DNA of 64,000 nucleotides from Tamaricihabitans halophyticus (lineage in GTDB: Bacteria > Actinomycetota > Actinomycetes > Mycobacteriales > Pseudonocardiaceae): positions 248,001-312,000 of the forward strand of contig NZ_SLXQ01000003.1 of assembly GCF_004340875.1 (NCBI RefSeq), written 5' to 3'. Below are positions 59,001 to 64,000 of the stretch, one piece after another. Each line of letters opens with the position of its first letter. Position 1 is the first letter of the stretch. Made by a program: the position numbers and the translations under genes. The notes beneath the pieces were generated by a model. That model was not told the origin of the DNA and searched no databases. It worked only from the letters and a program-made list of their open reading frames with translations.

Positions 59001-60311
59001 TTAGCAATGCACGTCCGAGCGCAGCGCGGGGCTGCGCCGGGTGAGCCAGATCAGCACAACGGCGCTGATCGCCGGCAACGCGGCGGTCAACGCCCATGGC
59101 AACACCGCGGCGGGGCCGCTCGTGCGCGCACCGTCCAAAAGGGAGCCGAGCGCGGAGCTGCCGAGCAGCACGGCCACCCCGCCGGCGGTATGCAGTACGC
59201 CGAAGTGCGCGCCGAGCCGCTGCTCCCCGGCAAGGCGGGCAACCGCGTCCTGCGCCACCGGGACCGCGGCCATCTGACCGAGGGTGAGCAACACGACCAG
59301 CGCCACGGCAGGAGCGTAGGCCAGCGCGCCCGCTGGCGGGGCGAAACCCACGGCCATCGCCACCGTGGCAAAGGAAGCCGCGAGTAGCGCGAAACCGATC
59401 GGCAACGCGCGGGCGCTGCCGAGCCGCCGTCTGGCGAAGGTGGCAATCGGCAACTGGCCGACCACCACCATGCCGGCGGCCAGTGCGAACAGCCAGCCAA
59501 GCGCGGACGTTCCGCCGGTCGCTCGTTCCAGTTCCACTGGCAACGCGAGGTAAAGCTGGTTGTAGCTGAGCAGCCAGGTGCTGTAGGTCGCCGCGAAGAT
59601 CAGGAACTGCCGGTTGTGCAACACCTGTGCCCAGCCAGCCAGCATCGGTTCGCCCTGATGTGCGGCCGGTTCGCGCGGTAGCCAGCGCAGGAAGGCGAAC
59701 AGGATCAGCACGAAGACCCCGGCCGCGGCCAAACAGGTCACCGTGAAGTCCACGCTGAGCAGGAATGCGCCCGCCAGTGGCCCGGTGACCGCGCCAACCT
59801 GGGCGAATACCGCATAGAGCGCGAACATATCGGCACGGGCGATGACCTCCCGCTGTTCCAGCTCGCCCGATTGCCGTGCCAGTTCGGCCTCCACCGCGGG
59901 GGAGAAGAGGGCCGCGGCGAACCCGGTGAGCACCGTGCCGATGATCAGCATGGGTAACTCGGCGGCGAAGGCGAGTACGACAAAGCCCGCGATCCGGATG
60001 ATGCAGCCGTAGAGCACCACCGGTTTGGTGCCAAACCGGTCCGCGAGCGCACCGCCGAGAAAGAACAGGCCCTGCTGGCTGAACGTGCGCAACCCGAGCA
60101 CCATGCCCACGATCCAGCCGGCCATTGCCAGGTCCGTGGCCAGATGCGTCGCCAGAAACGGCAACACCAGGTAGAAACCCAGATTGAAGGCCAGCGAGCT
60201 GAGCAGTAGCAGCTGCGGCACGATGGGCAGGGCACCGAAGCGCCCGAGCAGGGCCCAGCGCCTGGCCAGGTTATCGGTGCTCCGGGCGCGCACCTTGGTC
60301 CGCGTGCTCAT
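59001..60311 (-). CDS. MFS exporter within the ABC importer operon (CntE-like position)
   Basis: 436 residues, 12 membrane segments, beginning LLLLSSLAFNLGFYLVLPFLATHLA and with GGALADRFGTKPVVLYGCIIRIAGF as the loop 2-3 motif; similar in type to MdtH-like exporters. It sits between ATPase and binding-protein genes and overlaps the ATPase stop by 4 nt, so importer and exporter are co-translated. In staphylopine systems an MFS protein (CntE) exports the empty metallophore and the ABC proteins import the loaded one. Confidence 0.88.
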   Translation of the reverse strand: MSTRTKVRARSTDNLARRWALLGRFGALPIVPQLLLLSSLAFNLGFYLVLPFLATHLATDLAMAGWIVGMVLGLRTFSQQGLFFLGGALADRFGTKPVVLYGCIIRIAGFVVLAFAAELPMLIIGTVLTGFAAALFSPAVEAELARQSGELEQREVIARADMFALYAVFAQVGAVTGPLAGAFLLSVDFTVTCLAAAGVFVLILFAFLRWLPREPAAHQGEPMLAGWAQVLHNRQFLIFAATYSTWLLSYNQLYLALPVELERATGGTSALGWLFALAAGMVVVGQLPIATFARRRLGSARALPIGFALLAASFATVAMAVGFAPPAGALAYAPAVALVVLLTLGQMAAVPVAQDAVARLAGEQRLGAHFGVLHTAGGVAVLLGSSALGSLLDGARTSGPAAVLPWALTAALPAISAVVLIWLTRRSPALRSDVHC

Positions 60312-61087
60312 GAGCCGGCCACCGGCAGGCGCGGTGCGGCGCTCAGTAGTTGCCGGCTTGCCGCACTGGCCGGGGTGCGAAACACCGTGTCAACGGTGCC
60401 GAACTCGGCGAGCTGCCCCTCGGCGAGCACTGCCACATCATCACAAAGTCGTTCCACCACGCCGAGATCGTGCGAAACAAGCACCAGCCGCAGGTTTCTT
60501 GTTGCCGCGAGTTCGTCGAGTAGTTCGAGTAGCTGCACCTTGGTGTGCGGGTCGAGCGAACTCAGTGGTTCATCTCCGATCAGTACCGATGGTTCTGGGG
60601 CGAGCGCGCGAGCGATCGCGATTCGTTGCCGTTGCCCGCCGGAGAACGCCGCCGGTTTGTGTTTGGCGGCACCGGAATCAAGGCCAACGGCGGTGAGCAG
60701 TTCGGTCACCCGCGCCGCGTGGTTTCCTGCGATTCGCAGGCAGTGCAACGGTTCCCGGATGATGTCCGCGACGGTCATCCGTGGGTTCAGTGAGCTGGCT
60801 GGGTCCTGCGCGACATGCTGTACTTCGCGGCGGAACCACGCGAGCTCGCGTGCCGCAGCGGGAGCGATCTCCTTGCCGCGAAACCAGATCTGTCCGGAGT
60901 CGGCAGTTTCCAGTGCGAGCAGCAGGCGTAGCAAGGTGCTCTTGCCTGCGCCGGATTCACCGATGATGCCGAGATGCCGGTCGGCCGGCATGCTGAGGTC
61001 GATGCCGTGTAGCGCGATTCGCGCCTGCCCTCGATGCATCCGGTATTGGCGATGCACGCCCTGTAGTTCGAAGAGTGGAGTGTTCAT
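60308..61087 (-). CDS. ABC importer ATPase (DppF/OppF type)
   Basis: 259 residues. IIGESGAGKSTLLRLLLAL (Walker A), VQHVAQDPASSLNPRMTV (Q-loop of the peptide importer class), AFSGGQRQRIAIARALA (signature), LIGDEPLSSLDPHTK (Walker B), LVLVSHDLGVV. The ATG shares one base with the stop of the partner ATPase (TGATG). Confidence 0.93.
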   Translation of the reverse strand: MNTPLFELQGVHRQYRMHRGQARIALHGIDLSMPADRHLGIIGESGAGKSTLLRLLLALETADSGQIWFRGKEIAPAAARELAWFRREVQHVAQDPASSLNPRMTVADIIREPLHCLRIAGNHAARVTELLTAVGLDSGAAKHKPAAFSGGQRQRIAIARALAPEPSVLIGDEPLSSLDPHTKVQLLELLDELAATRNLRLVLVSHDLGVVERLCDDVAVLAEGQLAEFGTVDTVFRTPASAASRQLLSAAPRLPVAGS

Positions 61088-61899
61088 CAGCCAACGGGTT
61101 CCGGGGTGCTGCTCGGGCAGAGCGCGTGGGCGGCTGCCACCAGCTCGCGGGTGTGTTGCTGGGCTGGTTGTTGGATGATCTGCCGCACCGGGCCCTCTTC
61201 GACCAGTTTCCCGTTTCGCAACACGGCAATCCGGTCACACAGCTGGGCAACGACGGCCAGATCATGGCTGATGAACAGCAGTCCGGGCGGCTGCTCGGCC
61301 TGCCCTTGTTGGGCGCGCAAGGTCTCGTCGAGCACGCCGAGGATTTCCCGCTGCACCGTGGTATCCAGTGCGGTAGTCGGTTCGTCGGCGATCAACAGCC
61401 GAGGTTGGCAGGTGAGTGCCAGTGCGATCCCGGCCCGTTGCCGTTGCCCACCGGATAGTTGCGGCGGGCGTAGCCGAGCGATCGCCGGATCGGTCAGCCC
61501 CACCTCGGCTAGTAGTCGCTGTGCTTCGGTCTCGGCGGCCGCCCTGCTGAACCCGCGCAGTCGGCGAAGCGGGTGGCGCAACTGTGCTCGTACCGATGTC
61601 AGCGGGTTGAGCGCCACGGCGGAATCCTGGAAAACCACCGCGGTGTGCCGGCCGCGTAGCGGTGCGAGCACCTTTTCCGGCTGGTTCAGGATCTCCGTGC
61701 CGCTGATCCGCACACTGCCGCTGCTGCGCGCGGCATCGGGCAGCAGACCGGCGATGGCCAAGCCGGTGAGTGATTTCCCCGAACCGGATTCGCCGATCAG
61801 CCCGACTCGCTCACCCGCTCTGATCCGCAGTGAAAGGTCGTCGACGGCGGGGCCGCCGGTGAACCGGACGGTCAGCCCGGCTAGCTGGGCGACATCCAC
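61087..61899 (-). CDS. ABC importer ATPase (DppD/OppD type)
   Basis: 270 residues from GTG 61899, chosen because GGAGG lies 5 nt upstream. ATG 61911 is in frame, and a longer start at 61941 would lie inside the Zur-like box. GLIGESGSGKSLTGLAIAGLLP (Walker A), VVFQDSAVALNPLTSV (Q-loop), LSGGQRQRAGIALALT (signature), LIADEPTTALDTTVQ (Walker B), FISHDLAVV. First gene of the operon that continues through the second ATPase, MFS, binding lipoprotein and fused permease. Confidence 0.92.
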   Translation of the reverse strand: MDVAQLAGLTVRFTGGPAVDDLSLRIRAGERVGLIGESGSGKSLTGLAIAGLLPDAARSSGSVRISGTEILNQPEKVLAPLRGRHTAVVFQDSAVALNPLTSVRAQLRHPLRRLRGFSRAAAETEAQRLLAEVGLTDPAIARLRPPQLSGGQRQRAGIALALTCQPRLLIADEPTTALDTTVQREILGVLDETLRAQQGQAEQPPGLLFISHDLAVVAQLCDRIAVLRNGKLVEEGPVRQIIQQPAQQHTRELVAAAHALCPSSTPEPVG

Positions 61900-61929
61900 G
61901 CGATCCTCCATCGTGCCCGCTGTCGAAAA

Positions 61930-61944
61930 CGAAAATAACATTCA
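61930..61944. promoter_or_regulatory. Zur-like box upstream of the ABC/MFS operon
   Basis: CGAAAATAACATTCA matches the approximate consensus TGAAAATnATTTTCA at 11 of 14 positions. It lies 30 bp upstream of the first ATPase start. Confidence 0.6.
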
Positions 61945-62101
61945 ATAACACGACGGCGGGTAAGAGGGCCGGCTGGCCCTCAGGCGGTCATCCGGTGGTC
62001 AGGTTACCCGGTTGCGTTGGCCGCGATAGCTATGCTGTGACGTGTCGAATTGGCAAGTATGTCCAGGTTGTGGCGTTGCACGCACTCGCCGTGACGATTA
62101 A

Positions 62102-62122
62102 TGGAAATGAAAATCAACTCCA
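62102..62122. promoter_or_regulatory. Zur-like box upstream of the bL36 paralogue
   Basis: TGAAAATCAACTCCA (62108-62122) matches TGAAAATnATTTTCA at 11 of 14 positions. An overlapping TGGAAATGAAAATCA (62102-62116) matches at 10 of 14. The box lies 38 bp before the start of the zinc-free ribosomal protein gene, a classic Zur target. Confidence 0.65.
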
Positions 62123-62159
62123 TGTATCCTGAGGCGCGTATGCCGGCATGGAGGATGTT

Positions 62160-62282
62160 ATGAAGGTGCGTAAATCGTTGCGGTCGTTGAAGAATCGACC
62201 TGGTTCGCAGGTGGTTCGCCGGCACGGCAAGGTGTTGGTGATCAACAAGCGCAATCCGAGGTTCAAGGCACGCCAAGGCTAG
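62160..62282 (+). CDS. rpmJ: Ribosomal protein bL36 paralogue, zinc-free (C-minus) form
   Basis: 40 residues from ATG 62160, preceded by [24 protein letters not shown] and [16 protein letters not shown] are the two halves of bL36. The four zinc ligands of the standard bL36 are absent, so this is the paralogue made under zinc starvation to free zinc from ribosomes. In known actinobacteria such paralogues are Zur-repressed. Too short for many gene finders. Confidence 0.93.
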   Translation: MKVRKSLRSLKNRPGSQVVRRHGKVLVINKRNPRFKARQG

Positions 62283-62299
62283 CGGGCTGGGCACGCTCG

Positions 62300-62327
62300 G
62301 TAACCGCGTTCTTTAAGGTTAGCGCGG
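62300..62327. terminator. Gene-end hairpin, copy 5 of the shared family
   Basis: GTAACCGCGTTCTTTAAGG followed by TTAGCGCGG, 18 nt after the bL36 stop. Arms AACCGCG (62302-62308) and CGCGGTT (62323-62329) pair perfectly around the TTCTTTAAGGTTAG loop. It lies between bL36 and the GTPase gene. Confidence 0.65.
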
Positions 62328-62349
62328 TTCCTGGAGGAGGGATGGCTGG

Positions 62350-63393
62350 TTGGGTACGCGCGGCATTCCGGTGACGATCATCGCGGGTTTTCTCGGCTCC
62401 GGAAAGACCACGCTGCTCAACCATCTCCTCGGTAACCGCGCTGGCCTGCGGATCGGGGTGATCGTCAACGATTTCGGCAGCGTCAATATCGACGGTATGG
62501 CGGTTGCCGGTCAGGTCGATTCGATGCGCATGCTGGACAACGGCTGCCTGTGCTGCGCGGTGGATGCGAGCGGGTTGGACGCCATGCTGGATCGGCTCGC
62601 CAGGCCGGGCGCTCCGATCGACGCGATCGTGATCGAAGCGAGTGGCCTCGCCGAACCGCGCGCCATGATCAGGATGCTGCTGGCGAGTGGTAACCCGTTG
62701 ATCGAGTACGGCGGGCTGGTCGAGGTCGTGGACGCCGCTGAGTTCCCGGCAACCCGACAGCGCCATCCGGAACTGGATACGCATATCGGTCTCGCCGATC
62801 TGGTGGTGTTGAACAAGACCGACCGGTTGACCGCTGGCGAGCTGGCTGACCGTCATGCAGCCGTCGCGCGGCTGGCCGGGGATGCCGCGGTGCTGCCGGT
62901 AAGTCACGGCAGCGTGCCGACCGAGCTGCTCTTCGAACCCGCTGAAAGGCCGGTCGGCACGCGGGTTGGTGAACAACTCTCCCTCGCCGACCTCGTTGCG
63001 GACGCTGCGGAGTGTGCCGCTGACGAGGAGCACCCGCATCTGCATTCGATGTACCAGACCATGACGTATTTCGCGCCGGATCCCTTGCATCCACGGGAGT
63101 TTGTCCGTTTCGCGACCGAGCGGCCGAATGGTTTGTACCGGATGAAGGGTTTTGTCGATTTTGGTTCGCCGGGCGATCGGCGGAAATACAGCGTGCAGAC
63201 CGTTGGCGCTTTCCTGCGGTTCGAGCGATCTCGCTGGTCACCGGGCGAGCAGCGGGCCAGTCAGCTGGTGCTGATTGGGGCCGGGTTGGACGAGCCGGCC
63301 GTACGCGAACGGCTGGACAGCTGTCGTGTTGCCGTGCACGGCGCCGTCGATGACCAGGCCATGCTGCCGGTACATCGGTATCTACGCGGCTGA
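62350..63393 (+). CDS. COG0523 / CobW-family GTPase, probable zinc metallochaperone
   Basis: 347 residues from TTG 62350, with GGAGGAGGG about 10 nt upstream. Walker A GFLGSGKT at 13-20; metal-binding CLCC at C66, C68, C69 (DNGCLCCAV); VIEASGLAEP and LNKTDRLTA for nucleotide binding; CobW C-terminal domain (YRMKGFVDFG; VGAFLRFERSRWS). A HPHLHS histidine stretch precedes the C-terminal domain. COG0523 members deliver zinc or cobalt to enzymes, and several are Zur-regulated. Downstream of the zinc-free bL36 gene, separated by a hairpin. Confidence 0.92.
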   Translation: MGTRGIPVTIIAGFLGSGKTTLLNHLLGNRAGLRIGVIVNDFGSVNIDGMAVAGQVDSMRMLDNGCLCCAVDASGLDAMLDRLARPGAPIDAIVIEASGLAEPRAMIRMLLASGNPLIEYGGLVEVVDAAEFPATRQRHPELDTHIGLADLVVLNKTDRLTAGELADRHAAVARLAGDAAVLPVSHGSVPTELLFEPAERPVGTRVGEQLSLADLVADAAECAADEEHPHLHSMYQTMTYFAPDPLHPREFVRFATERPNGLYRMKGFVDFGSPGDRRKYSVQTVGAFLRFERSRWSPGEQRASQLVLIGAGLDEPAVRERLDSCRVAVHGAVDDQAMLPVHRYLRG

Positions 63394-63544
63394 GGAATGC
63401 ACTGGATCGGGCATTGCCCAGCGGATTACTCTTTTGCTGAGACAACCTAGGGTCTATCTGTCACGTTAGTGGGGTAGGGCCGAAGGGGATGCCAGGCCGG
63501 CCGGGGGGCGGCTGAGCTGGGCTCAAGCGATACGGGTGGTGCAT

Positions 63545-64000
63545 ATGTGGCAGGTCGCGGGCTATCGCCAGGTGCGGGAACTGGGTTCCGGCGCCTCCGG
63601 GAGAGTGGTACACGCGGTACACGAAGCCAGCGGCACGGCGGTGGCGATCAAGTACATCGCACCCCAGTTACTGGCGGATTCGGCGTTTCGCGAGCGATTC
63701 CGCGCCGAGGCGCGGCTGCTCGCCGGGTTGTCCGGGGCGAACGTGGTGCGCTGTTACGACTACGTCGAGGACGGTGCGGGCGCGGCGATCGTGATGGAAC
63801 TGGTTGACGGCGTGACGCTGCGGCGAATGCTGGACCAGTACGGACCGATGCCGCCAGAGGCGGCGTTGCTGCTGTTGAAGGGTTCGCTGCTGGGGTTGCA
63901 GTCCGCGCATACGCAGGGTGTGGTGCACCGCGACTACAAACCCGCGAACGTGATGGTGCGGGGTAGCGGCGAAACCGTGCTTACTGACTTCGGAATCGCG
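63545..64000 (+). CDS. Serine/threonine protein kinase (Hanks type), 3' end outside window
   Basis: 152 codons visible from ATG 63545. Gly-rich loop LGSGASGRVVHAV, catalytic Lys in VAIKYIAP, helix C glutamate in FRAEARLLAGL, catalytic loop VHRDYKPANVMV and DFG in LTDFGIA. The catalytic loop has Tyr where HRDLKPxN is usual. No HTH or sensor domain precedes the kinase. The C-terminal half, which would show any extracellular PASTA or other domain, is beyond the window. Confidence 0.95.
   Translation, partial: MWQVAGYRQVRELGSGASGRVVHAVHEASGTAVAIKYIAPQLLADSAFRERFRAEARLLAGLSGANVVRCYDYVEDGAGAAIVMELVDGVTLRRMLDQYGPMPPEAALLLLKGSLLGLQSAHTQGVVHRDYKPANVMVRGSGETVLTDFGIA

Noticed and set aside
61900-61941. 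Longer start (61941) for the first ABC ATPase
   Set aside because: It would begin inside the Zur-like box. GTG 61899 has a GGAGG site at proper spacing.
1-64000. CRISPR arrays, insertion sequences, prophage and tRNA genes
   Set aside because: No regularly spaced repeats, transposase or integrase motifs, phage structural genes or cloverleaf-forming sequences were noticed. A covariance-model scan was not possible.

Overview
The window is 64 kb of GC-rich, tightly packed actinobacterial chromosome. A Pseudonocardiales-type organism (Amycolatopsis, Saccharopolyspora or Prauserella-like) fits best. The grounds are GTG and TTG starts, 4-nt ATGA/GTGA gene overlaps, the dnaX / small SRP RNA / ybaB / recR neighbourhood, aztABCD zinc genes, an ECF42-type sigma factor and a PaaX-family regulator. 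The genus is an inference. I see no phage, transposase, CRISPR array or tRNA.

Layout. 0-6.8 kb is housekeeping: a truncated peptide-binding lipoprotein, a P-loop kinase, recR, ybaB, a cell-wall amidase on the opposite strand, dnaX, the SRP RNA and a small secreted protein. 6.9-18.5 kb is an aromatic catabolic cluster for 2-aminobenzoate (anthranilate) through CoA thioesters: CoA ligase, fused monooxygenase/reductase, acyl-CoA dehydrogenase, enoyl-CoA hydratase, SDR dehydrogenase, RidA deaminase, and PaaX and TetR regulators. An isatin-hydrolase-like cyclase and a thiamine-diphosphate enzyme precede it and could feed isatin into it. 18.5-24.2 kb is a second catabolic operon (acyl-CoA ligase, amidohydrolase, MHS transporter, phosphotriesterase-like hydrolase), divergent from an alpha/beta hydrolase with two identical-type palindromes between them. 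24.2-28.3 kb has a DHA2 exporter and two CNNM/CorC-type membrane proteins preceded by a cysteine-rich leader ORF.

28.3-33.2 kb is an aztABCD zinc importer with two AztD-like chaperones and a Zur-like box. 33.3-39.1 kb has a VOC protein, a TetR-controlled ABC exporter, an ABC-F protein, an HXXEE membrane protein and a small orphan gene. 39.1-46.3 kb is one long operon: nitronate monooxygenase-like enzyme, class III CoA-transferase, tripartite tricarboxylate-type transporter (TctCBA) and two tandem LysR regulators. 46.4-55.8 kb holds ECF sigma and YCII partner, VOC proteins, agmatine deiminase, TetR and secreted lipase, a disulfide-type flavoprotein and a P450.

55.8-63.4 kb is a second probable zinc-starvation locus. 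A five-gene operon (two ABC ATPases, MFS exporter, binding lipoprotein, fused double permease) diverges from the zinc-free ribosomal protein bL36 paralogue and a COG0523/CobW GTPase, with Zur-like boxes at both ends of the shared upstream region. Its parts match opine-metallophore import/export systems, without local biosynthesis genes. A truncated Ser/Thr kinase closes the window.

Two cross-cutting signals stand out: a family of gene-end hairpins sharing a sequence core (about 12.0, 24.2, 33.2, 54.5 and 62.3 kb), and a shared operator-like motif at three promoters of the anthranilate cluster. Coordinates come from reading the sequence; homology calls come from motif recognition without database searches.
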